DNA of 64,000 nt from Glandiceps talaboti (Eukaryota; Hemichordata; Enteropneusta; Spengelidae), in assembly GCF_964340395.1 (NCBI RefSeq), contig NC_135565.1:5116642-5180641 (forward strand). Reading direction: 5' to 3'. Below, one piece after another: positions 14,128 through 26,721 of the stretch (positions are counted from its first letter, which is position 1; the number at the start of each line of letters is the position of its first letter). A model generated the notes under the pieces. That model ran no database searches. It had not been told where the DNA came from and saw nothing but the letters and a program-made list of their open reading frames with translations. A program made the translations under genes and the position numbers.

Positions 14128-14298
14128 GGGGTTTGATCAGACTCGCGAGGGATTCTACCAGTAGATATATACCTGGAAGGTGAAATTTGCATATATGCCG
14201 AGCGTGGGCGAGGTCATTATTTGCAGCACATGTGCAAATTCAACCTTCAAGTTACACATATACCAGCAGAAATATCCCGAGTGGGTCTTATCAAACCC
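14128..14298. repeat. fold-back (MITE-like) element, 171 bp
   Basis: The ends GGGTTTGATCAGAC and the reverse complement of GTCTTATCAAACCC begin two arms of about 65-70 bases that match at roughly 75% (for example AAGGTGAAATTTGCATAT against the complement of ATGTGCAAATTCAACCTT). The loop is about 30 bases. No transposase; a non-autonomous hairpin element is the simplest reading. Confidence 0.55.
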
Positions 14299-14854
14299 AA
14301 TTATAATATGCCGAATTTGGAATTTGCTGAGAGAAAAAAAAAACATTAGGACTACGGATTTCACTCTAAACCCGTCCAGATACCAGGTATGTACATGAAC
14401 ATATTAACTGGACTGTTCTATTATTGAATGGGTGTCGTGTCATGATGCGAGACGATTATAATATGTCTTTATTTTGTTTATGATTGAATTCAAATCATCA
14501 TAAACGAAATATGAAAACGTATATTCTATGTAAAATTCAGGAAAAAAAACCCGAATATGAATATCCCAAACCTAACAAGTCATTGAGAATGATATAGTCC
14601 CCGCTATGATTGGGTTTTAAGGAACTGGCAGTTTATGTTGTCATTTTCTTGATATCACTACTCTGATCACGTAACAACACTTGTGAACCTAAATCAAACA
14701 GACTTTGATATGTTGTGTCTGCTCGTTGGACATAGAACATGCCTACTCATGTTGTGTCTCCTCGTTGGACATGGGACATGCCTACTCTTCAAGATGACTT
14801 GATGGAATAAACCATTCAACAATAAAGGATAGGTCGGGTACGGGGGGGAGGGCT

Positions 14855-15195
14855 GTTCAAGCATGTCTGAGTTATGGCTTTGGACATGAAAGCTGTGCCA
14901 ACAAAATCGCTGCCAGGCAGGCATAACGGATTGTATCAAGACGAAAATAAATATGCACATGTATGTCATAGAACACTGTCTTAATACCAACTTTGAATGA
15001 GATCTGTTCAAGCATGTCTGAGTTATGGCTTTGGACATGGAAAATTCGCAAACAAAATGGCTGCTAGGCGGCTATATTTGATTGTATCAGGACAACAATG
15101 AATTTGCACATGTATGTCATAGAACACTGTCCTAATACCAACTTTGAATGAGATCTGTTCAAGCATGTCTGAGTTATGGCTTTAGACAGAGAAAT
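14855..15195. repeat. tandem repeat, 151-bp period, about 2.3 copies
   Basis: GTTCAAGCATGTCTGAGTTA starts at 14855, 15006 and 15157, giving an exact 151-base period. Copies share a TTGCACATGTATGTCATAGA block (TATGCACATG in the first copy) and an ACTTTGAATGAGATCT junction. The frame on the minus strand at 14694-15038 is a by-product of the repetition. Confidence 0.8.
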
Positions 15196-15645
15196 ACAAA
15201 TTGTGGCCAACATTCCCACAAACATTGTTTGACCACTATAACACTAACATACTAAACTAAAACAACAAATTAGGCATATTGCTATATGCCAACAAATAAT
15301 TCGATTTTGATATTTAACTTTAATTTGAAGGTCAAGATTAAGGTCAAATGATAAAGATATCAACAGATAGATCGTATCTCAGATAGAGTACTAGTGGGGT
15401 AGACACTTGAACCACGTCATGTCTCTATGTATTACATTTCCTATGGTTGCTATTCACTCAAATTTGAGCTTTTTCGAAAATAAAGATTGCGTATACATCT
15501 AGTATGGTATGTTCTTTCATCAGGTTTGCATAAATCTGGCCTTGTTATGTTAATTATGTTAGATATACAAGCACACCCGGACTCATGGACACGAACACAC
15601 GTACACAGAAAGACGCAGGGAACCCAGTGAAGTAGGTCTTTTGGG
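15196..15645. repeat. possible right flank of the 151-bp repeat element
   Basis: After the tandem copies the sequence contains an AAGGTCAAGATTAAGGTCAA stretch and ends with ACACGAACACACGTACACAG and ACGCAGGGAACC. That is the layout of tandem-core elements with a conserved right flank near a degenerate short repeat. The element class is inferred from layout only. Confidence 0.3.
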
Positions 15646-15763
15646 CTTTGCGTGCTTGGGTGTAATAATTCTTCTGATGACCGTGTGCTTGTTGTACATC
15701 GTATTGCGTGTCTGTTTTACGAAGGTGTTTTACGATAACGTTTTACCACGATGCCAGTACGAG

Positions 15764-15871
15764 CACAGGTACTCGAATCAATGTGTAGAAAAAAAAATGT
15801 TTTGTATATAAATAAGATTATTTACATACATATTTTTTTTTAAATCATACACATTGATTCGAGTACCTGTG
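15764..15871. repeat. perfect 24-bp inverted repeat, 60-bp loop
   Basis: Arms 15764-15787 and 15848-15871 are exact reverse complements (the left arm starts CACAGGTACTCG). The loop is very AT-rich with poly-A and poly-T runs. Both arms are followed outward by GTACGAG-type sequence. It is probably a small hairpin transposon or the core of one. Confidence 0.7.
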
Positions 15872-15899
15872 AGTACGAGCGTCAACATTTTCATGCTGA

Positions 15900-17685
15900 C
15901 CCCCATTTTATATACGCATGCTTAGGGCGAATTAGGAATTAGGAATTAAAATTAGAAAACGGAAACAGATATCTAGAGAAATAGAAGGTCCAGCTACACA
16001 CAGGAAATATCACGGCTAATGGAATAGAATCACTGCAAGAACATAGGATTGAATCATAGACCTTTCAGGCAGTATACCAATTTACATTGTACATAGGTTT
16101 CTTAACATCTGGTAGGCTTTTAAGTCAAATCAAATCTTACATGTGTAACGTGGTTGTTAGATTTATTACTGTACTGTATTTATGCACAATGTCACTCCGA
16201 CCTTAAATAAATAAATCTTCCTCTTTTGTAAATTTAATCTCATTTGTAGTGGATTTGTCTCTGTTTACACATTAGGCATGTCGGGATGAAATCAGAACTG
16301 CAGCAAACAGACGACTTTGACCTGTTAAGAAATGTGATAAATAGTCTACGAAGTGCACTACTTGTTTTTGAGATGTTTACTAAGTAGCATGTTCGCAAAG
16401 TACCCCAGTGTCTTCACCGTCATCAGTTCGAGAGGTCACGTATTCAGAATGCTGTCCAAAGTATACTTAAAGAGACACAGTATGGCTTTCATACCACATA
16501 GAACATTTTTGTTTCTCTTTTAAACATTTTCACGTATACCTAGGAGCAATCAGACAACTCACTCGGGTCACCCGAGAGGATGAGTAAACAAACATCCAGT
16601 GACTGTGCATTTAACTTAAGTGATACTAACAGACAATGGGAGACATAAATGTGATAGCCTCTGACTTCTTAAACGAACCAGGGTAGTACAAGTACGGGAT
16701 TCAAAACATCATTTATGGCGTATTTATACAATCAGTGTTGAGTCTACTCGGTACAGACAGACGTGCCCTCATACCAGTTGTCAAAAGGGAATGCTATGCG
16801 ATGTAAATGAATGACATCTCCCGTAGTGATTTATATAATTATTCTGTGATTTAACTACTGCATTCTACTCCCGTTTGTATAAATCTTGCCCTAGTCTTTT
16901 GATCTTCCTCAAATAACACACAATGTTAAAACTAAGCTGAATACATTCACACCTCATTACCATACGTTTACGTCTTTTTTGACAGAAATATGGAAATCCG
17001 GTTTTATTGAAAATATTGCCACATTTATATCACAATTTTGATAACGAGGTTACAGTAATGGTAATGTGTACGATACCTGTCCCAAAAAGGCAATGTGCTA
17101 ATTTTTTTGTAAAAAAAAATTCGTTTTCAAATTGTTTTCGCGCGAAAGTGTTCGGTGAGCTTTAGTAGTTTCGGGTTCATTATGTTTCTGATTGGCTAAC
17201 AAACAATAATCGTAAAGGTTTAGTTCTCCCTCGTGCTTTACTTGCGGCTTGTTCAAAGAAAATAAATTTTTCACAGTCCACTGCTTCTTTTTCTGTCGAT
17301 AGTATTATATGCTTCATTGAGTTTCTACCCACATGCAGACGCAAATTTGCCAACTGAATAATCGCCTGAATAGAAAACTAAACAAAGACAACTTAACAGT
17401 TGAACCGTTGGGAATATACTGCTAAGAAAGGACAGTCTATACAACCTTGTCTAAACTCTCTCATTAATGAAAACGCTGCTTGATGTAGTAATGAAAAATA
17501 GGTAAGTTGGAATAAATCATTGTCTGGCGCCAAAACAATCTTACTAATATCGTTACATTTTTTAAGAAGAGAAAAAAATGACATACAATTGTTAGATTCA
17601 TTCCCTCTGTAGACCTGAAAAAGATTGCATTGTATATGATGTCGCCAAGATTTGCTAAGATAACGGTAGCTTACGCAAAGAATAA
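15900..17685. other. non-coding; retroposon-like tail near 16.2 kb
   Basis: Around 16190-16222 the sequence CACTCCGACCTTAAATAAAT resembles 19366-19390 (GTTCCGACCCCAATAAATAA), suggesting two 3' ends of one retroposon family. No coding remnant is attached. The rest shows nothing I can support. Confidence 0.35.
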
Positions 17686-17905
17686 GTAGCAATTTTGGTA
17701 ACAATTTTGTCAGCCAGACAATAAAATGTAGCAATTTTAGTAAGAATTTGCCTGACCAGACAATGAAATGTAGTAATGTTAACAAGATGTTTGTCTAGAC
17801 AGACAGTGAAAATAATGTGCCAACGTGTGTAAGATTTATGTTGGTCGAAGTCATGAAATGTAGCAATGGTATAAAGATGTTTGTCGAACCATACGACGTT
17901 TTGCT
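17686..17905. repeat. minisatellite, about 42-bp unit
   Basis: Units begin GTAGCAATTTTGGTAAC (17686) and GTAGCAATTTTAGTAAG (17728). More diverged ones begin at 17770 and near 17861. The repetition produces the repetitive frame LLHFIVW on the minus strand, which is not a gene. Confidence 0.6.
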
Positions 17906-19299
17906 TCAAGTCAACTTACTTCCCATGTAAATGTTTGACATAACTTTTTCTAAATCGATGTCTCAACATAAACAACTTTCAACCTGTCACTTGACAAACA
18001 CCATGGTGACAAACGACACTGGAGTTTGCCGTTCCAAAGTTCACATAAACTAACAGCATCATACTTCTGCTTGGAGTGTGTAGTTTATAATTAGTCTTCA
18101 TTCGTCGCGTTTTAATTTGCGTGTTGAATTCAACTCTAGCTCGAATAATGACGATCGATTGTGTAAAGGTTGCCTATAATTCGTCCGTTCGTTCGGGAAA
18201 ATACCTCGTGGAGAATTGCGGGTTGACTATTCACAGAATGAACTTCTGACAGGTAACGTTTTTGCGTTCACTTACCGTAGCATACTCCATCTGCTAACTG
18301 ACTAAAAATACAACAGAGGAGGCGGTCTGCGGTAGAATGTTACTCGTACAAAAGTTATAGCGAGCATACACCACTGACAAATTTGACTTTCCTCAAAATG
18401 AGGTGTACATTTGAAAACAATAGTGTAGTAAACTGAGCCATACCTGGATACGTATACGTAGATCTGATCACCTCGGGTATATCAACAAGATACCGTGTAT
18501 TTGATGTTTGAAGCAGCGAACGCTCTCCTCGCCAGTTGCCAATTCATGTAACATCTGACAACTCCCAACGATGTTGATCCGCTTTTCAGTAATACTGCCT
18601 GTACGTACTCGCAGGCTTAGTCCAATATGTCCTAATTTGACACGCATGCGCCGATCACAACATATCGAAAATCGGGGGTGTTCTGTAGCAAATGATACAT
18701 AGATGTCTGCGCATTACTTAAAAATGCTCAAAAAGCAACTGCTAGAATTGCAATCCAAAATACATTTCCAACATAACTGCTGGTATCGATTTAAAGTTAT
18801 GTGATACATTTAGCGAAAAAAAAATGAAACGATTCCCTCTAATTTGAAAATAAAAATTAATACCCTTTTTTTCACTCACACACACCTTAGCGTTTCATTG
18901 CAAAACCCAATTATTATTCTAATAGTTAGGACTGATAATACAAGCTGATTTAGAAAGTAAAAAACATGGTAGGTCACACAATACATGTTGACTATATAAT
19001 CGTTTCAATTCCGATATACAAAATTTAAATATAATTAAATTCTTTATCCTTGAATACGAACAATACACTCATGCTTTTCAACCTGCTACAAACACATTGA
19101 GGAACATGTGTGGTTGAGTCCCTATTATCCAAATTATCCTGACCTTAATAGCAAAACACTGGTGTTTAAAATGTCATATTTTAAGACTGTATATATTATA
19201 TCTAAGCATGTACTAGCTGTAACCAAGGTAAAAAAAATTGAGCAGACAATTCGCTGACAATTGTTAATATATCAATAATTAGACATTGTACATGTCAAT
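17906..19299. other. non-coding, no gene recognised
   Basis: No supportable gene. A single ACGCATGCGCC at 18642-18652 resembles an NRF1 half-palindrome, but no start site or frame follows it. Confidence 0.35.
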
Positions 19300-19393
19300 T
19301 AGAAATCTATTTTATCTGTAAGTAGTCAAGTTAAATTGAAATTGTGATTTATTGTATATTTGGCGTTCCGACCCCAATAAATAATTTGATTGG
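19300..19393 (+). repeat. probable retroposon 3' end
   Basis: TTGGCGTTCCGACCCCAATA at about 19360 runs into AAATAATTTGATTGG. The combination of a conserved CCGACC motif and an AATAAAT tail matches the similar end near 16.2 kb. The body of the element is not recognisable. Confidence 0.35.
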
Positions 19394-22094
19394 ATATATC
19401 ACACCATACTATGCGTACTGCTATATTCTTGCAGCTTGAAACAAAAATTATAACATTTCATATAGTCTCTCTCAATACTTAAAAAATCAAACCAGCAAGC
19501 TTAAGGATAGCATGGCTTCATTTACCTTTAATGTGAAATTATAATATTATCTTACCACGATGCCATATAATTTATAGCGTAACATTCTTCTAATGTACAG
19601 CGTGTTGCAGGTTACTCTTTACTCGATCTGTTTGATACAATTATGTAGAAACAAATAAGCAACTGTGGAAAGGTTTTAATAAAAACCGTCAGATGCACAA
19701 CACTGTTATTTGCTATGATACATATGACGAACTCTTTTCCCACCCAATCATGCGGAAATATAATTCAATACATTCCATTGTCATTAAATTTAATATTGTT
19801 AAGCTTTTTTCTATTCCAGTAATCATTACCATTATTATTAAAACTCACTTTGATGATGATGATGTTGTTGTTGTTGTTGTTGTTGTTGTTGTAATCTCCA
19901 TTAACATATTCCTAATATTGACGCTGTAATCAGACTCTGATTGATAAATTCAATTAAAACGTTAATTTGTTTCGTTCGTTTACAGTTTGTTTTTCGAATT
20001 AATGTGGCAAAGTCGTGTCTAAGAAACCCATTGTCTATGTAGGTTGTTACAGTGCGTTGTAGGTTAGTGTTTCCTGGCGCCGTTTGATACTATCACATTC
20101 AGACAAATAAGAAATTATGCAAAGCTACACTTCAAGAAAACAAAATCACAATTTCTTGCTAAACTTTGTATAAATGAATGTAAATGTACTGCAACCAGGT
20201 GCAAACACGTGGGCGCCGATGTTTTAAGAACTACAAAACAACACAGTATACATATGAACTAAGAAACACGACATGAAATTGAAGCCAGAGCTTTTAATAA
20301 ATCGAATTACCATAGTCTGTCTAACGCGAATACTCATATTGGCTTACATCTTAAACATACAAAACACTGTCAATAACTAATGAAAATTAATTGGAAATAC
20401 TTAACCATTGTGTACAGCCAACAACTCTAACTACTACCAATTGACCTCACAGGTCAAATCCAAATCTCAATGCTCTTAGATTGTACACTTTCAGTGTATT
20501 AATCCCCAATTAAAAACTCCATCACAGCTGGTTCCAGGTCAATCTAAATAAATAATAGTGTAGTAAAGTAACATATTTATGGCAAATCTCTTACAAATGT
20601 TAATCCGTTTTACTATTGGATTTGCGACCTTTGACCAATTATTTATAGGGTCATGCCACTTACAGCTAAAACATGAAACGTTCGCCAGAGGTCTTTCCAT
20701 TTGGTTATCAAAGCGGAGCATTTGGCAAGTTTAGTTGTTGTTTTAATTGTTAAATATAGGACTATTTTCATTGCTGAATACAGCAGGATTTTGACTGAGA
20801 TAAACAACACAGAGACCAATTGGAAAACAATGGAAAACCTGAACTAGACACTCACACATGGAAAAAAAAATCTACCCACCTGTTCTAAAATTGAGCGTAG
20901 TCGGGAACACAATTTTTTTCTTAGGCCTAAATAGTGTTTTGGTGAACGCTTTCTTTTGTAATTGTAACTGGGGACATTTCGCAACCCCCTCCCCCTATTT
21001 TCCTAGTCAAAAAGGTGAAGATCGGATGTATTCATAACGCAATAATTGTTCAGAGCTATTTATGTGTTCCCAAGCTATTGATAAATCGCTATTGTATCGC
21101 TCCCAGATACAGCACCCTTCACTGATTTGCATACCATGCTAAGTGGAATGGAAAGGTTTCCCATAGCAACCTAAATTTGAATACATTAGGCATTATTCGT
21201 GCTCTATTCGCCCTAGGGCACTAGTCACCAGCATAGCGGCCCTTAGCTAATTTACAGCCTGCCGAAAGGGGGCTCAGAGCTGCCTCGTAAACTGACAAGC
21301 CTTGACGTTTAAATAGAAAAAAGAGAAGTAATTGGGCTTTAGATAGGAGTGTTTTCACTACTATGAAAACACAATGCCTGCAGACGTGGAGATGAAAGCT
21401 GTAGTAGATTTATGTTAACTTCGGTAGTCAAAATATTCTGAGCGTTGACTCGACGGAATGATAGTCAATTGTGTTAATGGCAAGAACATCACTTGTGATG
21501 TGTTATAAAACACCCAAGTCAATATTGCTTGACTGTATCCAGGCAATATAATTATACCGCATCGCTATCATTAACCCTAATACTGCTGTAAGTGTCTTGG
21601 CTCTCGAGCCTCGGGAAATAGTTACAACATAACAGATTGCAGGGTAATAAGAAAATGTCTACTAGTGCCAGTCGGTAAGTGTTACCGAAGTGCTATTTTC
21701 GTTCCAAACGACTTACTTCCAAGTTTCTGTATACTGTGTGCATGGAATTTAAATCAAGTGATTAGTCCATCATTCCATTACTTTATCGTTGGTTCTTTTT
21801 TTGTGTGTTGTTATCACTGAATACCCCTGTAGATCGCATTTACAGACCCAGAAGGAGTTGAACAGAAAACTACGTTAACACGCGAACAATTTCCCAATAG
21901 TAATAAGATATGTCAGTTTGCCATTTAATTACATAACAGAGGAGATATGATTTATACACGAAAGCGTGATGAAGGAAGGCAAAGTTTAATCGATATTTTC
22001 GTGTTATAATTGCAAATAATTAATCATAGTACTTGAATGATTTCCTAAGCTGTTTTCTAAACAAAATGACATAAATGGGCCACACTACATGTAT
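19394..22094. other. non-coding; short GAT/GTT trinucleotide array
   Basis: A (GAT)n/(GTT)n array lies at 19851-19891. No gene, RNA or transposon could be recognised in the remaining sequence. Confidence 0.4.
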
Positions 22095-22270
22095 TGGGTT
22101 GCAAGTCAAATCGTCCCAAAACCAACTCATCCCAATAAAGCCAATCGTCACACGTCAATTCGTCCCACAGTCATCTCACCCTCTACCGTCAACTCGTCCA
22201 ACGGTAACCTCGAGCTCGTCCAATCGTCAACTCTTCCCAATATTTGTTCATAGTTCAATTCGTCCCTTCA
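22095..22270 (+). repeat. degenerate 'AACTCGTCC' array, plus orientation
   Basis: Imperfect units such as AAATCGTCCC, AACTCATCCC, AATTCGTCCC and AACTCGTCC recur about every 15-20 bases. The same unit appears in the opposite orientation at 23700-23850, so the two form an inverted pair about 1.4 kb apart. Confidence 0.55.
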
Positions 22271-23699
22271 TATAAACATCACATTGCCATATGAAGGACG
22301 TCGTTCATGGTTACAGAGTGTATTTTATGATATGTATGAATTAAATGAGTTGTTGCGTTCCCTGATAACGCCGCAGTGGGGTGGGATCGTTCCTCTGTTT
22401 CTGTCCAAAAGTATGTGGAGACTTAGTCCCTACATAAAAAACGTAAGCGATTTTCAACACTACAAGGCAAGTAGTTTTGCTACAGCCATTACAAACTGAT
22501 TAGTGTCTCATTGCACATATACAACAGATAAGTATATCATTTAGGCCTTGAATGCCATCAACCATAACCATTCACACCATCTACACATATCAAATATATA
22601 TTACGAGACTATAAAATACATGCAAGGCAATTTCCCAAGCGTTCACAAAAGTGAAATCTCCTATAAATGTCTAAAAACTTTTGTGAGGCTGTCAACACAA
22701 AATATCACAGTTTGCCATGACGCAGTGTTACGATACAAAAGTAATTTCTACTATTTTTATCAGGTGATTCTAAGTAAATCTGACATGAAAGCTCCCGAAT
22801 ACAGAAGCTGAACAAACAAGACATCATTATTGTGTGATTCTCGATAGTCAATATTTTTAGATCACCCGATAGTCAATCATACCCTATTGGAATATGATAT
22901 CGCGAGTCCACTAAATCAAAAGGACATCTTACTAAGTTTTTGCACCATATCCTATGTCAGTTATTAACAAAAAAATTAAAAGCACTTATTTTTGTTACGT
23001 GTAGGTCATTTTGTAGAAAGGACTTTTACAAATTGAAGGACCGCATTGTCTTAAAAGGAATGATTCAGTTTCCTTTCTGCTCGTCATACTATTTTATGCA
23101 CTTATTAGACATTTCATTGTCGACTTAACGAAATATTCAGTTACTGTAGTGAAGTATTGATTCAAAACAAATGATAGTTTTAAACTTTGACATTTTCTGT
23201 CTGCTAAATGTCTTGCGTATTTCCAAAGTCGGGGATCTTACACAAAATATATGTAAATGCATTCAGATCTGTGCAATCTTTGCTTTCAATGATTACAAAA
23301 ATACATTATGTAGATACGATCTGGAGAGTGTACGGGAGCTTTCATGTCAAAAATGTGTATACCTTTAGTGCATCTACGAAATATACATGTTTTTTATGAT
23401 CAGACGACCGATCGTCCTGGAGCTAGCATGTGACATTGTTTCAGTCAAAACGTATTCTAAGAGATTGTGTACGTACCTTGCATTCTTATCATATTTCACT
23501 ATTACATGTTTTACATTCATCGAAAGAAACTATATCAGGTTCCCGGTCCAATTCTTTAATGCATATGTTTCCTCTTTTTAGTTCACCTTCACTACCCGCA
23601 TATTAAGAAAATAGTACCAGTTGATTTTATTTCGCAAGGGAATGAAATAGGCTGAATAAGTAAGGTTTGAAAGCAATTGTAAAAGATAAGAATATTTGA
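22271..23699. other. interior between the inverted arrays, no gene recognised
   Basis: About 1.4 kb with only short frames (under 90 codons) and no transposase motif. If the flanking arrays are the ends of one element, this is a non-coding interior. Confidence 0.35.
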
Positions 23700-23870
23700 T
23701 AGTTGGGGTACCGTTGTTTGGACGAGGTTAGTACCCTGGGATGATTGATGAGACGAGTTAACGTTGGGACAAGTTGGCAGTGACGTTAGTAGCGGTGGCA
23801 CGAGTGACCATGGAACGAGCTGTTTGGGACGAGTTGCCTTTGAACGAATTGCTTTAGGGACATATGGAAG
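23700..23870 (-). repeat. degenerate 'AACTCGTCC' array, minus orientation
   Basis: Units such as GGACGAGGTTAG, GACGAGTTAACG, GGACAAGTTGGC and GGGACGAGTTGCC are the reverse complement of the array at 22095-22270. Subterminal short repeats in inverted orientation are seen in fold-back elements; this is suggestive only. Confidence 0.55.
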
Positions 23871-24667
23871 TATTATGTTTTGGATATCAATCAAATTTCC
23901 TCAAAGACGTAAACTGATAAATAGGCCACGAGGGATGTGAAGAATTCCCACTGAGTAAAAATGAGTAGAAATTAATGTAATTACTGTTGTGTGTTTCAAA
24001 TGAGTAATAACAATGTACCTCATCTCAATACTAGGAATTGGCAACAGCCTCTCTTAGGGATGGTCGATTTTACAGGCGGGGGGGGTATATATTGTTATAT
24101 GTCCATTACACTAAGGCATCAATTTCTCAAAAAGTATTCCCCTTCTGGTCTTCACATTAATTCAAAAACAATATTTAAGCCTATATCTGCAGTTATCCCA
24201 AATCTTGTGTGATCTGATGGATATCGGTCCTACATGGGTAGAGGTAATCAGAAGTGGTTTGTTTGTAGTTACAAGTAATGCGACGACATTGTTCACAACG
24301 GTAGATGTGATTACAATTTATCAATGAAACGTAGCAGAAACTTCCCGAAATGCAATATTTAAGATGGCGGGGTTGGATCATTTTACAATAATGACAGTAA
24401 ATTCATCCAGGAAACTAGCCGATATATACCAGATATACGTGTTTGCTTCGTTCAAGTTCTCGTAAGCAGAGCATACGTTGACGTTCGGATAGTGCCGCAG
24501 AGGGGCCTGTGAGTTCATGATGGTTATATATTGAATTCATTCATATCCCTTGCTGTGATGAATGATGTTCACGAATTAAAGTATATATTCTATTCAAACT
24601 TTGGTTTGCACTTCTTTTCAACAGAAATAGCTCCCGCCAAACTCAGATTGTTATTTTCCTAAAAGTA

Positions 24668-24781
<114 letters not shown>

Positions 24782-25354
24782 GAATCAGGACGAGTTCAGA
24801 AGGCAGAAGTATGCAACAACTTTTAGCCAGGGTTCTTTTTCTGGAACATATACTAGTAGGTCTAACAGCGTACTAAAATATACGACTGTCATTTTAAAAA
24901 AAAACACGACAATATTGTGTTCATGTTATCGAGTTCATCATTTTGTTTTTTACTCGAATAACAAAAAAACGTGTCTTTTTGTGCTTTGGAGACTCCATAC
25001 TGCGTTTGTTGAATTTAAGGTATGTCTCGTGCTGATAATAAAACGCACGAGTTGAAATATGATTTACAATGTTATCTTCTAAAGACGGTTCCTTGATCAA
25101 CTTGGGAGATAAATGTGTTGAACTCTCAGCATTAAAGGCCACACGACTACAGCATTTGCACATTAAGAAGATCAATTATTGTGAGATCGGTAAAGTCATA
25201 TTATAAACAATACATCATCTTTTAAAATTCAAAACAATACATGAGTGATGGTGAATTCAGAAACATTAAATCTGCAACTGAGGCCTCGGTATTCGAAGTG
25301 AGAATACAAACTGCAAATACATGGCGAACATGCGCATTCATCTCTACAAAGTTA

Positions 25355-26095
25355 GCCCAGAAACCTGTCTTGATGTTACTCTCTCGAGAAGCTCCCACAC
25401 CAAGATCAGAGACTTGTCTTAGTGTTACTATCTCAAGAAGCTCTATATAGCATGCACATAGATTTGTCTGTGTTACCACCATCTAAAGAAGCTTAATATA
25501 CCAAGCACAGATACTTGTCTTGATGTTACTATCAAGAAGCTGTATATACCAAACCCAGAGATGTTTCTTAGTGTCACTATCTCAAGAAGCTCTCTACACT
25601 AAGCCCAGAGATTTGTCTTAGTGTTACTATCTCAAGAAGACTTGTCTCATCAGTGTTACCATCTCAGGAATCTGAATATACTAAGCACATATACTTGTCT
25701 TGATGTTATTATCTTAAGAAGCTCAATATACCAAGCACAGATACGTGTCTTGGTGTTACCATATTAAGATGCCCAATATACTAAGCACAAATACTTGTCA
25801 TGATGTTTCTGTCTTAGGAAGCTAAATATACCAGGCCCAGAAATTTGTCTTAGTGTTACTATCTCAAGAAGCTCTCTACACTAAGCCCAGAGACTTGTCT
25901 TTTAGTGTTACTATCTCTACAAGCTCAATATACCAAGCCCAGAGGCAGAGACTCGTCTTAGTGTTACTATCTCAAAGTGCTCTCTACTCAAAGCACATAC
26001 ATTTGTCTTAGTGTTACTATTTCATGAAGCTCTATATACCAAGCACATATATTCTGTGGTGTTATTAATATCCAAAGAAGTTCTCGACACCAAGC
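25355..26095. repeat. minisatellite, about 50-bp unit, about 14 copies
   Basis: A unit of the form ACTTGTCTTAGTGTTACTAT CTCAAGAAGCTC followed by ATATACCAAGCACAGA repeats with substitutions and small indels; clear starts are at 25364, 25413 and about 25463. It explains the short overlapping frames in this stretch. Confidence 0.8.
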
Positions 26096-26260
26096 CAAGT
26101 TAGATGAATATTATAGAAGCATGCGGAAATGTGTTTTGAATGTGAAATTACCACCGTTAGCCTTGCCAAATAAGAGTAGATCTCATAAACTTATGATGTA
26201 AACTGAAATCAAAAGGGTTATGATGTAAACTGAAATCAAGAGGATGGCCGACTAAGAATG

Positions 26261-26721
26261 TAGCCTGTTCACTGCACTGTTGAGATACTTGTTAGCTGGT
26301 TGTACTTCTCAGCCCTCGTATCGACAGCTCATCTTGAAAGTATTGTTCATGATTCATGTAGCCACTACCCCAAAACTCGTAATCAAACACCAGTAAGCTG
26401 ATTTTAACTTTATATAATTACATGTAAATTACCACATGACATTCAACGATTGTCAGTTTTATATTAACTCACTACTCCTATGATACTTTCATTAATAATG
26501 CATGTTCATTTTCATAATGACTCATTTGAATAATAAGTCTGACTAGTCATGTTTATATTAATTATTATACGTGGGCACTGCTGACTTTGATCAATCAGCT
26601 GGGCAAACATCTATAATTCGTAATTGTCAGCTTTACACTATTCTCAAGACAAGCTGTTGATTCGAGGGCTGGAAGGTACGACCAGCTAATGATGTAGCTC
26701 AGCAGACCAGTGAACAGGCTA
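26261..26721. mobile_element. MITE with TA duplication, 457 bp
   Basis: The element 26263-26719 begins GCCTGTTCACTG and ends CAGTGAACAGGC, a perfect 12-bp terminal inverted repeat, with the arms continuing to match at about 80% for some 85 bases. It is flanked on both sides by TA (26261-26262 and 26720-26721), the target duplication of Tc1/mariner-type transposases. The interior has no transposase frame, so it is non-autonomous. The TA flank is only two bases, so the superfamily assignment is tentative. Confidence 0.65.

Noticed and set aside
17393-17785. 130-codon minus-strand frame
   Set aside because: Its N-terminal half is the 42-bp minisatellite; the rest shows no domain.
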